Position numbers and translations under genes: made by a program
Part shown: one piece after another, positions 1-8,986 of the stretch
How positions within the stretch are numbered: position 1 is the stretch's first letter
How the letters are laid out: every line of letters starts with the position of its first letter
Notes under the pieces: generated by a model
The model's database searches: none
What the model was told of the DNA's origin: nothing
The model's input: only the letters and a program-made list of their open reading frames with translations
DNA from: Woeseiaceae bacterium
Lineage (GTDB): Bacteria > Pseudomonadota > Gammaproteobacteria > Steroidobacterales > Woeseiaceae
Assembly (NCBI GenBank): GCA_021773135.1
Contig: JAJFKP010000051.1
Location: 248,001 to 312,000 of the forward strand
Direction of reading: 5' to 3'
DNA length: 64,000 nucleotides

Positions 1-786
1 CTGTCCCGTTATATCCAGTGCAGACTCAAGCTGATCCGGCGGATACAAAGGAAACTCGACATCGACTGCGATAATGACGTCAACGTCCATGCTCCGAATT
101 GCGTCGACCGGTACGTTCCCGACCAGTCCGCCGTCGACCAATGTCCTGCCATCTACCTGAACGGGTGAGAATATGCCCGGTGCCGACATGCTGGCCCGAG
201 CAGCGAGGGCCAGATCACCGTTCGACATTACATAGGGTTCACCTGTTTCGATATCGGAGGCTACTGCCCGAAACGGTATAGGTAACAGGTCAAAATCTGT
301 CGTGCCGGCGACATGCAGCAGCTGCTCACGCAAAATCAGCTGCAGTTTCTGTCCCTGGATCAACCCTCTTGGCAGCTGCAGTTCGCCATCCCTTACGCCG
401 ACTTCAAGCTGCACCGGAAACGCGGCATCGTCCTGCTTGCGGCGAAATGAAAGATCTCGCCGCCAGGTCGAATCAACAAAAGCATTTGCCCAGTCGATTG
501 ACCCGATCAGCGCCTCGAGTTCCGCCGGACTCCGGCCGGAAGCATAAAGACTCCCGACTACTGCCCCCATACTGGTCCCGGCGATCGCATCGATTGGTAT
601 GCGCAGCCGTTCCAGCTCTTTGAGAACACCGACGTGTGCCGCTCCTCGTGCGCCGCCACCACCCAGCACCAGGCCAACACGCGGGCGCTCTTGGACATCT
701 CCGGGGTCAGGCTCAGCGGCGCTCGCGGAAGCGAAAACGAGAATCATGGCCAGGATATAACCGGCCCTTATGGAGGACAGCGACAT
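1..786 (-). CDS. Patatin-like phospholipase, exported (3' end cut by window edge)
   Basis: Reading the minus strand from the ATG at 786 gives at least 262 residues with no stop before the window edge. Residues 1-23 form a signal peptide (hydrophobic run, ASA-type cleavage site). The patatin hallmarks are all present: glycine-rich oxyanion loop GGGGARG at 42-48, nucleophile motif GTSMG at 70-74 (Ser72) and the catalytic Asp in DGG at 218-220. The family (RssA/NTE type) hydrolyses acyl esters of phospholipids; the signal peptide argues for an envelope location. Exported members often continue into a surface-antigen or barrel domain, which would lie beyond the left edge, so domain completeness cannot be judged. 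No ribosome site decides between the ATG at 786 and later in-frame starts. Confidence 0.9.
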   Translation of the reverse strand, partial: MSLSSIRAGYILAMILVFASASAAEPDPGDVQERPRVGLVLGGGGARGAAHVGVLKELERLRIPIDAIAGTSMGAVVGSLYASGRSPAELEALIGSIDWANAFVDSTWRRDLSFRRKQDDAAFPVQLEVGVRDGELQLPRGLIQGQKLQLILREQLLHVAGTTDFDLLPIPFRAVASDIETGEPYVMSNGDLALAARASMSAPGIFSPVQVDGRTLVDGGLVGNVPVDAIRSMDVDVIIAVDVEFPLYPPDQLESALDITGQ

Positions 787-856
787 GATATAAGCAACTC
801 TTTCTGATTGAATGCATCAAAGACAAAGGATCATAATAGCGGCAGACCGGTCTAAA

Positions 857-961
857 ATGTTCCGTACGATTGAAGCCTTCGCAAATTTTTTATTCAAAAA
901 GAGACGGGAAAACGAAGTGCGACGATCCGGAGTCAAGCGTCTGGCGTCTTGGGATTTATAG
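857..961 (+). CDS. Possible small ORF, 34 aa, basic
   Basis: An ATG at 857 opens a 34-codon frame ending TAG at 959-961. The product is strongly basic in the middle (KKRRE, RRSGVKR) and matches no family I know. The stop codon overlaps the first base of an 8-bp-arm hairpin at 960-996. Against it, no Shine-Dalgarno sequence precedes the ATG. It sits alone between the divergent patatin gene and the zinc-ribbon gene. Treat it as a candidate only. Confidence 0.2.
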   Translation: MFRTIEAFANFLFKKRRENEVRRSGVKRLASWDL

Positions 962-996
962 TCCTGTCCACAGGCGGTACTATGAAGTACAGGACT
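960..996. terminator. Hairpin with 8-nt perfect arms
   Basis: AGTCCTGT (960-967) pairs perfectly with ACAGGACT (989-996); an inner GTACT/AGTAC stem is also possible. It lies 54 bases upstream of the zinc-ribbon ORF and just after the small ORF at 857-961. The + strand continues with only three T residues, so termination is uncertain; a 5'-UTR structure is equally possible. Confidence 0.3.
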
Positions 997-1049
997 TTCC
1001 CAGTACGCAGCCGGACCGAATTCAGCAAATCAAAAAGTGAGTACCAGGC

Positions 1050-1250
1050 ATGGCCGAACCAAAATGTCCCGATTGCGGCGAAAGCGGGATCGAAAAAGTG
1101 ATCGCAACACCGAGCAAAGAACAGTCGAAAGAACGCAGGCCCTGGTTCTACGTCGCCCATTGCGACAGTTGTGGCCATGTTTACGGCATATTCACCAAGC
1201 ACATTTTTGGCAACAGCGGACCTAAACTTATCCTCGAAGGAAAAAAGTAG
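1050..1250 (+). CDS. Small zinc-ribbon protein, unknown function
   Basis: 66 residues with two CxxC knuckles, C6/C9 (CPDC) and C38/C41 (CDSC), spaced as in a rubredoxin/zinc-ribbon fold, joined by a charged linker rich in Lys and Glu. There is no signal peptide or membrane segment, so it is probably cytoplasmic. The ATG at 1050 is preceded by a weak CAGG. The gene is transcribed towards glpD, whose stop is only 8 bases past its own (tail to tail). Small zinc ribbons of this type are often nucleic-acid- or protein-binding accessories; nothing here says which. I judge it real because the paired cysteines make chance coding unlikely. Confidence 0.65.
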   Translation: MAEPKCPDCGESGIEKVIATPSKEQSKERRPWFYVAHCDSCGHVYGIFTKHIFGNSGPKLILEGKK

Positions 1251-1257
1251 TGCGCAG

Positions 1258-2844
1258 TCAGGCCAAGAATTTTTCGTTATAGGCCTGCAGCTCGGCCAGC
1301 TGCCGTTTTAATTCAGCGTCACTCCAGTTTGCTGCCGCCGCCGCAATTTCGGCAATACGCCCGGCGAGCGACCTTCCTTGATCGGGCCGGAAGCCGAGCA
1401 TCATACGGCGGTGTATGATATCGATCAGGCTGACCGCCATTTCCTGGTGGAGAACGAAAGCTACTTCGGCTGCGAGCACCGTCTTTTCATTGTCGACAAA
1501 ATCCTCCGTGCGAAACACTGACCCGCCAGGCGCGAACAAGGTCGCGCGACTTCCGTAAATTTCCAGGAGCCGGGTTGCACATTCGATCGACAGATCCGGA
1601 TGACTCTTCAAAGCTGCTTTTTCTGCGGCGAAATCCTGGGCGCCGGGAAGCAACAGCGTACGGGTCTGGCATTTACCCGCTTTTGCGTCGAGCCGCTTTG
1701 CTGCAATGTCTACTGCCTGTTCGGCAAGGTTTCTATAGGTTGTCAGCTTGCCGCCAATGATCGAGATAAGCCCGCGCGCGCGATGTTTGTGCCTGTAAAT
1801 AATGTGCTTGCGCGTAATAGCGGACTCCGGTCCCTTATCGCGTTTCGGTAATGGGCGCACGCCTGCGTAAGCGAAATGAATGTCAGTCACAGATAGTCTG
1901 GCTTGCGGAAACACGTTATTGGTTTCTTTTAACAGGTAGTCGATTTCTTCCGCGCTCGCTCGCACATCACCCGGGTCGCCGTCATAGCGAATATCAGTTG
2001 TGCCAATTAAATACTGATGATTCCACGGAATAACAAAGAACGGCCGACCATCCGATCGGGCTTCAACATAAAACGCAGCTTTAGGCGCACCGCTAAATGA
2101 TCCAACGACGATATGACTGCCTTTCGTGCCTCCCATGAATTCAGGCAGTTCGCGATTGACTGTCGCCAGGACCCTGTCGACCCACGGACCGCCCGCATTG
2201 ATAATAGTTGCGACTTTGACCTCGCGTTCCCGCCCACTAACCCGATCTTCGAATTGCAGCCCGCGAACCACACCCTCGCGTACACTGATGCCAATCACGG
2301 GACTGTAATTCCTGACATCGGCTCCCGCCTCCCGCGCGGACAGAATGTTTTCAAGGACCAGTCGTTCGGCGAATGTAACCTGTGCGTCATAGTACTGTGC
2401 GCCGCCAACCAGGCCATCGCTGCTGAGTCCCGGTTCCTCCGCTATCAATTCATCACAGTCCAGCATCCGGTGCCGCGGAATTTTTTTGCCGATCGAGAGG
2501 AGATCGTACGCGATCATGCCCAAAGTAATAATGAATTTGCCACGTCGACTTGATCGGTAGATTGGGATATTTATTCGTATTCGGTCGACGAGATGCGGCG
2601 CAACCTGACGCAGTCGGCGCCGCTCATGCAGAGACTCGAATACAAGCGGTATTTCTCCATATTCGAGGTACCGCAGACCGCCGTGTATCAGGCGACTCGA
2701 CCAACTCGTCGTGCCACTGCCGAAGTCGTTTTTCTCCAGCAAAATAACCCTGAGTCCGCGCAGGGCGGCATCACGCGCAATGCCGGCGCCGTTAATGCCG
2801 CCACCGATGACAGCAATATCGTATTCTCCGACGAAGCTGCTCAT
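1258..2844 (-). CDS. glpD: Aerobic glycerol-3-phosphate dehydrogenase (FAD)
   Basis: 528 residues, the usual GlpD length. The N-terminus carries the FAD Rossmann motif GGGINGAG near residue 14, followed by the GlpD-typical GTTSWSSRLIHGG segment. The enzyme oxidises sn-glycerol-3-phosphate to dihydroxyacetone phosphate at the inner membrane and passes electrons to quinone. Its ATG overlaps the proA stop in an ATGA arrangement (2841-2844), so it is translationally coupled as the last gene of ilvN-proB-proA-glpD. That pairing with proline genes is unusual; its usual partner glpK is about 30 kb away at 32-33.5 kb. No glpF or glpR is seen in the window. Confidence 0.95.
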   Translation of the reverse strand: MSSFVGEYDIAVIGGGINGAGIARDAALRGLRVILLEKNDFGSGTTSWSSRLIHGGLRYLEYGEIPLVFESLHERRRLRQVAPHLVDRIRINIPIYRSSRRGKFIITLGMIAYDLLSIGKKIPRHRMLDCDELIAEEPGLSSDGLVGGAQYYDAQVTFAERLVLENILSAREAGADVRNYSPVIGISVREGVVRGLQFEDRVSGREREVKVATIINAGGPWVDRVLATVNRELPEFMGGTKGSHIVVGSFSGAPKAAFYVEARSDGRPFFVIPWNHQYLIGTTDIRYDGDPGDVRASAEEIDYLLKETNNVFPQARLSVTDIHFAYAGVRPLPKRDKGPESAITRKHIIYRHKHRARGLISIIGGKLTTYRNLAEQAVDIAAKRLDAKAGKCQTRTLLLPGAQDFAAEKAALKSHPDLSIECATRLLEIYGSRATLFAPGGSVFRTEDFVDNEKTVLAAEVAFVLHQEMAVSLIDIIHRRMMLGFRPDQGRSLAGRIAEIAAAAANWSDAELKRQLAELQAYNEKFLA

Positions 2845-4124
2845 CCGGGCCTCGTTTGCCCCGCGCCGCGAACTAGATACTTGTAACTGGTCAGCTGTTC
2901 TGCACCGACCGGTCCGCGAGCATGAATCCGGTCGGTGGCGATGCCAATTTCCGCTCCCATGCCAAACTCGCCACCATCGGCAAACTGTGTCGAAGCATTG
3001 TGCAATAGAATGGCGCTATCAACGTCGGCGAAGAAAATTTCCGCGGCCTCATTGTCTTCCGCGACGATACATTCGGTATGGCCGGACCCGTAGCTCGCTA
3101 TGTGTTTCGTGGCCGCATGGATGTCAGGCACAACCCGAACGGAAATAATGCTATCGAGGTATTCGGTTGACCAGTCTTCCTCTGTTGCAGCAATCGAGCC
3201 CTCATACAAACGTTGCACGGTTGCGTCGCCGCGCACTTCACAGCCGCGATCTGTCAGGGCTGCACAGATCTCGGGCACCAGTCGTTCCGCCGCTGCAGCA
3301 TCAATCAGCAGGGACTCGGCAGCGCCGCAGATTCCAGTACGGCGCAGCTTCGCATTGACTGTAATTTGCTTCGCCATCTCAGTATCTGCTGACTCATGCA
3401 AATACACATGGCAAATACCTTCCAGGTGACCGATTACCGGTACCCGCGCTTCGGCCCGCACTCTTTCAATCAGGCTCTTGCCGCCGCGCGGTACAACAAC
3501 ATCGAGGAATTGATTCATTGACGACAGCAGGTAGCCGACGGCCGAGCGATTAGTAGTCGGAACCATCTGGATGGCTGCCGCATCAATCTTCGCGTGCTGC
3601 AAACCTTCGATGAGGCACTGATAAATTGCGAAACTCGAATTATAGCTTTCTGAACCACCGCGCAGGATCACCGCGTTGCCTGACTTGAGACACAGCCCCG
3701 CTGCATCTGCGGTCACGTTCGGCCTGCTCTCATAAATGATGCCGATTACGCCCAGCGGCACGCTGATTCGGGCAATGTCTAATCCGTTTGGTCGCGACCA
3801 CTCGGCCAGAATTTTTCCAAGAGGATCCGGGATTGCGGCAATAGCCAGCAGACCGTTGGCCATGGACTCGATACGTTCCTTGTCGAGTGCCAGCCGATCG
3901 AGCATGGCAGCAGAAAGTCCCTTTTTACGGGCAGAGATGATGTCTTTGTTGTTTGCTGCCATGATCTTATCGCAGCGTTCGAGAATTACCGCAGACGCAA
4001 ATTGCAGGGCTGCGTCACGACTTGTCACCGTGCTGCGCGCCAGTTCGGTGGCGGCATTCCTTGCGGCAGTGCCAATCGCATCCATGGTCTTTGCAACAGA
4101 GGTTTGCTTTGCTGTGGAATTCAT
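2841..4124 (-). CDS. proA: Glutamate-5-semialdehyde dehydrogenase (gamma-glutamyl phosphate reductase)
   Basis: 427 residues. It performs the second step of proline synthesis, NADPH-dependent reduction of gamma-glutamyl phosphate. The aldehyde-dehydrogenase fold is recognisable from IIYESRPNVTADAA and the KSGNAVILRGG segment, and the catalytic cysteine lies in RTGICGAAES. The frame is open to 4211, but I place the start at the ATG at 4124 because it overlaps the proB stop (ATGA at 4121-4124) and gives the family's normal N-terminus. It is translationally coupled upstream to proB and downstream to glpD. Confidence 0.95.
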   Translation of the reverse strand: MNSTAKQTSVAKTMDAIGTAARNAATELARSTVTSRDAALQFASAVILERCDKIMAANNKDIISARKKGLSAAMLDRLALDKERIESMANGLLAIAAIPDPLGKILAEWSRPNGLDIARISVPLGVIGIIYESRPNVTADAAGLCLKSGNAVILRGGSESYNSSFAIYQCLIEGLQHAKIDAAAIQMVPTTNRSAVGYLLSSMNQFLDVVVPRGGKSLIERVRAEARVPVIGHLEGICHVYLHESADTEMAKQITVNAKLRRTGICGAAESLLIDAAAAERLVPEICAALTDRGCEVRGDATVQRLYEGSIAATEEDWSTEYLDSIISVRVVPDIHAATKHIASYGSGHTECIVAEDNEAAEIFFADVDSAILLHNASTQFADGGEFGMGAEIGIATDRIHARGPVGAEQLTSYKYLVRGAGQTRPG

Positions 4125-5230
4125 TTTTCGAACAGAACCATATCGTCTCTGTGCACCATTACGGACCGACCACGGTACCCGAGAATTCCCGCGATTTCCT
4201 CCGAATGGCAACCCTTGATAGCTATTGCCTCATCGCCTGAATAGGCAGCAAGGCCTCTGCCCAGCTCAATTCCCTGCTGGTCAACCAGCTTCACCGCATC
4301 TCCGCGCCGGAATGTTCCGACGACATCGACCACGCCTACCGGGAGCAGGCTGTTGCCCGCAACCAGGGCAGCCGCTGCACCCTTGTCGAGGTGTAACTCA
4401 CCGCTAATCTGCAACACGCCGGCCAGCCACTGCTTGCGTGCCACAGCGGGTGTCGCGGCGGCCGGGAAGACAGAATGCCTTGCGCCGCGAAACAATGCTT
4501 GTAGAGGCCGGCTTATGGCGCCATTTGCAATAACGGTAGCGCATCCCGCGTGCGTTGCGATGCGTGCCGCCATCAGTTTGGTTTTCATACCGCCACTGCC
4601 AAGTGCCGAGGAAGACTCGCCCGCCATGCGCAGATGCTCATCGGTAATTGACGCGACAACTTCAAGATACTCTGCGTCAGGATTCGAACGCGGATCGGAC
4701 GTATAGAATCCATCAACATCGGAAAGCAAGATTAGTCCATCTGCCATCACCGTCTGCGCGACTCTTGCCGCAAGTCGATCATTGTCACCGTAGCGGAGTT
4801 CCTCCGTGGCGACCGTGTCGTTCTCGTTGATAACGGGTACTACCTCATGCTCCAGCAGTTTTTCCAATGTGCCACGTGCGTTCAAAAATCTTCGCTTTAC
4901 CTCGGTGTCGTCTGGTGTCAGCAAAACCTGCGCAGCGCTGATGCTGTGGCGACCCAGCGCTTCCTGATAGGCATGTACGAGCTGCACCTGGCCTGCAGCT
5001 GCCGCGGCCTGCAGTTCTTCCAGGCGAGCACGACGCGGATTGATGCCCAGAACCTGGCTGCCGATGGCGACCGCGCCGGACGACACGATCAGAACCTGGT
5101 GACCGGATTCGCGCAGGAAATTGACATCGTCGGCAAGCCCGTCGAGCCACGCCCTGTCAAGCCGCTGCCGGTCATCGACCAGCAGGGTCGACCCGATTTT
5201 GATGACCAGCCGTTTCAGACTGTTGAGCAC
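4121..5230 (-). CDS. proB: Glutamate 5-kinase
   Basis: 369 residues: amino-acid-kinase domain (KIGSTLLVDD near the start, SSGAVAIG) followed by a C-terminal PUA domain, the standard bacterial layout. It phosphorylates glutamate to start proline synthesis and is normally feedback-inhibited by proline. The frame is open to 5383, but that extension would overlap ilvN. I prefer GTG at 5230, preceded by TAAGGAG nine bases upstream and lying 22 bases after the ilvN stop. The product then begins at the usual kinase N-terminus. Its TGA overlaps the proA ATG. Confidence 0.93.
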   Translation of the reverse strand: MLNSLKRLVIKIGSTLLVDDRQRLDRAWLDGLADDVNFLRESGHQVLIVSSGAVAIGSQVLGINPRRARLEELQAAAAAGQVQLVHAYQEALGRHSISAAQVLLTPDDTEVKRRFLNARGTLEKLLEHEVVPVINENDTVATEELRYGDNDRLAARVAQTVMADGLILLSDVDGFYTSDPRSNPDAEYLEVVASITDEHLRMAGESSSALGSGGMKTKLMAARIATHAGCATVIANGAISRPLQALFRGARHSVFPAAATPAVARKQWLAGVLQISGELHLDKGAAAALVAGNSLLPVGVVDVVGTFRRGDAVKLVDQQGIELGRGLAAYSGDEAIAIKGCHSEEIAGILGYRGRSVMVHRDDMVLFEK

Positions 5231-5252
5231 CGGCAGCGACTCCTTAGGGTTA

Positions 5253-5774
5253 CTAACCGGTAAGTCGGTGATGGCGGGTATATGTCGAGAGGGTAATTTC
5301 TCCCTGCGACACCGCCACGCTTCCACTACGCGCCACCGCTGACAGTTCGCCAAGCTTTTCTGCGGCCCTGACAAACCCGTCAATATCGTCGGGATCGCCG
5401 GTCATCTGCACCGTAAAGCTAACCTGCGAATCGTCGAGGACCTCTCCACCGTAGCGCCGAGCCAGGGCGGCGACGCGATCCGAGCCGCCGGGCGGCAATT
5501 TTATTTTAAGAATCGCAAGCTCGCGTTCGAAATGTTCGCCAAGCGTCATGTCATGGATATTGACGACGTCCACGAGCTTGGCGAGCTGCGTATTGAGTTG
5601 TGCGATTGCAGCGTCTGAACCGGCAATTACCAGCGTGACACGCGAAACGAGGGGGTCATCCGTCGGCGCAACGTTCAGGGAGTCGATGTTGTAGCCACGA
5701 CTGGAAAACAGGCCGGTCATGCGCGTCAGGGCGCCGACCTCATTTTGCAGCAAAACAGAAATTACGTGTCGCAT
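5253..5774 (-). CDS. ilvN: Acetolactate synthase small (regulatory) subunit
   Basis: 173 residues: an N-terminal ACT domain (VLLQNEVGALTRMTGLFSSRGYNI) and the IlvH-type C-terminal half. It binds branched-chain amino acids and feedback-regulates the catalytic subunit. It leads the minus-strand ilvN-proB-proA-glpD run and stops 22 bases before the proB GTG. The catalytic subunit is encoded divergently at 5937-7787, whereas the two subunits are usually adjacent in one operon. The ATG at 5774 has only a weak upstream ribosome site. Confidence 0.92.
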   Translation of the reverse strand: MRHVISVLLQNEVGALTRMTGLFSSRGYNIDSLNVAPTDDPLVSRVTLVIAGSDAAIAQLNTQLAKLVDVVNIHDMTLGEHFERELAILKIKLPPGGSDRVAALARRYGGEVLDDSQVSFTVQMTGDPDDIDGFVRAAEKLGELSAVARSGSVAVSQGEITLSTYTRHHRLTG

Positions 5775-5861
5775 TCAGAATTCATACCAGCAGTGAATTT
5801 TCAGGTTCGGATGAAACCATTTAGTGATCTGTGCGCCGCAAATGTTGGCCCACTTACCTGA

Positions 5862-5878
5862 GTATTGCAATGCAATAC
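5862..5878. promoter_or_regulatory. 17-bp palindrome, candidate operator between ilvN and ilvB
   Basis: GTATTGCA-A-TGCAATAC is a perfect inverted repeat with 8-nt arms around one central base. It lies near the middle of the 162-bp divergent region between the ilvN start (5774) and the ilvB start (5937), where a shared regulator could act on both promoters. I cannot assign it to a regulator family by sequence. Confidence 0.5.
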
Positions 5879-5936
5879 GAATTAGTAAACACTCGACGAA
5901 AATCCAGCACTTACAGTCACTTTCCCAGTTTTGCTC

Positions 5937-7787
5937 ATGTCTACAGATTACGTCCCTATTGTTGCCAGCATGCGACCGTCTCCCGGCACCGTAATGAGCG
6001 GTGCGGATATTGTTGTACAGGTCCTGGCGGATGAAAATGTCGACACGATTTTCGGCTATTCCGGCGGCGCGATCTTGCCGACCTATGATGCGGTTTTTCG
6101 TTACAACACGGAACACCGGACAGAAGGCAATCGTTCACCACTCTCACTGATAGTCCCGGCCAACGAACAGGGAGCCGGCTTTATGGCAGCAGGGTACGCC
6201 CGTGCCAGCGGCGAAGTTGGTGTCGTCATGGTGACGTCTGGTCCCGGAGCTACCAATACGGTGACTCCGGTTCGCGACTGCATGGCGGATTCAGTTCCCA
6301 TCGTTGTTATCTGCGGCCAAGTGCCTACCAACGCTATCGGCACTGATGCTTTTCAGGAAGCGCCGGTATCAGCCATCATGGGCGCTATCGCCAAACATGT
6401 GTTCCTGGTAACGGAGCCCGAACGGCTGGAGGCAACCTTGCGCTCGGCCTTCGAAGTTGCTCGCACCGGGCGTCCCGGACCGGTTGTGGTCGATATTCCA
6501 AAGGATATACAGAACTGGAGCGGCACCTATAACGGCTCTGGTGCCCTGCCGCTGCATGGCTACCGCACGCGGCTGCAGAGCGTGCTGGATAATAAGCTAA
6601 GCGATGCAGCCTGCGAACGCCTGTATCAGATGCTCAAGGAGTCAAAGCGGCCGCTGATCTATGCCGGCGGTGGCGTGATCAATGGCAACGCGACGAAATG
6701 CATGCGGCGATTCGCGAACGCCTATGGCATTCCGGTGGCGACCACCCTGATGGCGCTGGGCGCGAGCGACACAAAACATGCACTGTCGCTGCACATGCTG
6801 GGCATGCATGGCACTGCGTCGGCGAACTATGCTGTCGAAGATTGTGATCTGCTGATTGCGATCGGTGCAAGATTTGATGATCGCGTCGCTGGCGACCCCA
6901 AGAATTTCGCACCAAACGCGAAAAAAATTGCGCATTTCGATGTCGACGTGTCGGAAATCGGTAAAGTCAAACGCGTTGACTGGCATCACGTCGGCGTGCT
7001 GGCCCGGGACCTCGACGACCTGCTCGCTTACGGCAAAAAGCATTCGGTCAAATGTGATTTTTCGACCTGGCACGAGGAGATCGCGGGACTGAAAGACAAG
7101 CACCGGCTGAACTACGACCGCGAAAGCGAGCTTATTCAACCGTATGCGGTTATCGAGGAATTGAATCGTCTCGCTGGTGGCAAGGCCATTATTTCAACGG
7201 GCGTAGGCCAACACCAGATGTGGGCCGCACAGTACTTCGACTTTCGTGAGCCGCGACTGTGGCTGACATCCGGCAGCATGGGCACCATGGGATTCGGCTT
7301 GCCTGCGGCCATCGGGGCGCAGTTTGCAAAACCGGATCGGCTCGTCATTGATATCGACGGTGACGGCAGCATGCGCATGAATATCGGCGAACTGGAAACG
7401 GCAACGACCTATGGTTTGCCGGTCAAAATTGTGGTGTTTAACAATTACGGCGATGGCATGGTCCGGCAATGGCAAAAACTGTTCTACCAGGGTCGTATGT
7501 CAGGCAGCGACAAATCCCTGCATAGCAAGGATTTTGTCAAAACCGCTGAAGCCGATGGCTTCAAGTTCGCCAAGCGCCTGGATAAAAAGGAAGATTTGGC
7601 GCAAATCATCGGTGAGTTCATGCAATTTTCCGGACCGGCGTTTCTCGAAGTCATCATCGATCCGGATGCCGGCGTTTATCCGATGGTTGGCCCCGGCCTG
7701 AGTTACAGCCAAATGATCACCGGCGATTTCATTGTTGCGCGTGACCAACCTGCAGACGAACAGCCCGGACCCAGCGAAATGTTCTGA
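5937..7787 (+). CDS. ilvB: Acetolactate synthase large (catalytic) subunit
   Basis: 616 residues. It is a thiamine-diphosphate enzyme that condenses pyruvate (with pyruvate or 2-ketobutyrate) in the first shared step of valine, leucine and isoleucine synthesis. It shows the N-terminal GYSGGAILP loop, the cofactor-activating Glu in NEQGAGFMA, TSGPGATN, AFQEA, and the C-terminal ThDP/Mg motif GDGS...N. The NEQGAG and VRQWQ/LFYQ details resemble the fungal/plant catalytic subunit more than the HEQGA form of enterobacterial IlvB/I. The ATG at 5937 is chosen; ATG at 5970 or 5994 would also leave the full catalytic domain. The gene is divergent from ilvN. Confidence 0.93.
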   Translation: MSTDYVPIVASMRPSPGTVMSGADIVVQVLADENVDTIFGYSGGAILPTYDAVFRYNTEHRTEGNRSPLSLIVPANEQGAGFMAAGYARASGEVGVVMVTSGPGATNTVTPVRDCMADSVPIVVICGQVPTNAIGTDAFQEAPVSAIMGAIAKHVFLVTEPERLEATLRSAFEVARTGRPGPVVVDIPKDIQNWSGTYNGSGALPLHGYRTRLQSVLDNKLSDAACERLYQMLKESKRPLIYAGGGVINGNATKCMRRFANAYGIPVATTLMALGASDTKHALSLHMLGMHGTASANYAVEDCDLLIAIGARFDDRVAGDPKNFAPNAKKIAHFDVDVSEIGKVKRVDWHHVGVLARDLDDLLAYGKKHSVKCDFSTWHEEIAGLKDKHRLNYDRESELIQPYAVIEELNRLAGGKAIISTGVGQHQMWAAQYFDFREPRLWLTSGSMGTMGFGLPAAIGAQFAKPDRLVIDIDGDGSMRMNIGELETATTYGLPVKIVVFNNYGDGMVRQWQKLFYQGRMSGSDKSLHSKDFVKTAEADGFKFAKRLDKKEDLAQIIGEFMQFSGPAFLEVIIDPDAGVYPMVGPGLSYSQMITGDFIVARDQPADEQPGPSEMF

Positions 7788-7837
7788 TATGCCGTGCCGC
7801 TGCGATTTTCAGCCGAGCCGTCTGTCGTGAAATTCGA

Positions 7838-7863
7838 GGATACGTGAACGTGATCACGCATCC
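7838..7863. terminator. Imperfect hairpin downstream of ilvB
   Basis: GGATACGTGA (7838-7847) pairs with TCACGCATCC (7854-7863) with one mismatch and a 6-nt loop, 51 bases after the ilvB stop. There is no following T tract, so it may be a 3'-end stabilising stem or an operator for the next gene rather than an intrinsic terminator. Confidence 0.35.
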
Positions 7864-7938
7864 TGGCAACCGCTGTTACTAGACTGGTTATACCGCCATA
7901 AAAGGCCAGCAGCGTTCAGCTGCAATCCGGAGTAGGCC

Positions 7939-8934
7939 ATGAATCGCAGCGTCGCATATTCGCTTCCATTGTTACTGTTACTAACGGCATGTGGCGGGGG
8001 CAGCAGTGCGCCTGCCGGCATTCAGCCACCAACAGGGAATGGCGCCGGGCTCGTCATTACTTCTACAAACGCCAAACCTGCCGTTAAATCCGCATACGGA
8101 TCGGCTCAGCAATCCATGCGTACGGGCGGAATGGTCACTGGCGCCGGGCTGGTAGCAGGTAACGGCGGCGGTCTGCAGAAACCTTACCTGGAAGCCCGTC
8201 TTCCCGACCTGCTCACCAGAGCAATGCAAAAAGATCCGCTTGGTCCCGATGTAACAGATTGCGAAGCCGGCGGCACCACCACGATTACGGGTGAGGTCGC
8301 AAACCCGCAACTGCTTTCGCCCGGCGATCAGATCAACGTTGTTTCCACAGACTGTGACAATGGATTGGGCGCAGTCGCCAATGGCCGCCTGGAAATGACC
8401 GTAGTTTCGTTTGACTTCGATCTGTCCACGCTCGGGTTTCTCCTCGTGATGAACGTACAGCTTGTCGATTTCGAAGTCGTTACCGCGTCTGATATCGTGC
8501 TCAGCAACGGCGACTCGACGGTAACTATCGATCTCTCCGGAACCCCGTTGGCGGTGACCTCGATTAGCGGCAATTCGCTGACCGTGCAGACCAACTCTGA
8601 GACAGAGACGACCAGCAACTTTTCCTCGACGCAAACGGTGGATACCAGCGTGTCGCCGGAACCTTACACGCTGGTATCGTCCGGAACGATTAACAGTACA
8701 GAACTCGGCGGCGTCATAACTTACGCCACCCCGGTCACGTTTCAGGGCGCGGGCACAGACTACCCGTTTGCGGGCGAGTTTCTCGTCACCGGCGCCAATG
8801 GAGCGACTATCCGCCTCGTAGCGCTGGACAGCATCAACGTCAGAATCGACACCGATACAGATGGCGACGGCATCGTTGACGTTACGGAAGACGCGACCTG
8901 GGCAGAAATTGCGCCGCAACCGCAAATATTGTAG
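7939..8934 (+). CDS. Putative lipoprotein, unknown function
   Basis: 331 residues. A lipoprotein signal peptide ends in a lipobox (LLTAC) at about residue 19, followed by a glycine-rich GGGSS linker. The rest is rich in Thr, Ser, Val and Asp with alternating hydrophobics, as in beta-rich exported proteins, and ends in an acidic DTDTDGDGIVDV stretch like a calcium-binding thrombospondin-3/dockerin-type loop. I recognise no family. It stands alone between ilvB and the GFA gene, both on the same strand, with a 150-base leader. Confidence 0.75.
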   Translation: MNRSVAYSLPLLLLLTACGGGSSAPAGIQPPTGNGAGLVITSTNAKPAVKSAYGSAQQSMRTGGMVTGAGLVAGNGGGLQKPYLEARLPDLLTRAMQKDPLGPDVTDCEAGGTTTITGEVANPQLLSPGDQINVVSTDCDNGLGAVANGRLEMTVVSFDFDLSTLGFLLVMNVQLVDFEVVTASDIVLSNGDSTVTIDLSGTPLAVTSISGNSLTVQTNSETETTSNFSSTQTVDTSVSPEPYTLVSSGTINSTELGGVITYATPVTFQGAGTDYPFAGEFLVTGANGATIRLVALDSINVRIDTDTDGDGIVDVTEDATWAEIAPQPQIL

Positions 8935-8986
8935 TTCCACCGAATTCCTGCGCTAATGGTCCCCTGACTATCAGGGGATTGAACGT

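Noticed and set aside
7981-8940. 319-codon open frame on the minus strand opposite the lipoprotein at 7939
   Set aside because: The + strand frame has a signal peptide and lipobox; the minus frame has an Arg/Gly-rich random composition and no ribosome site.
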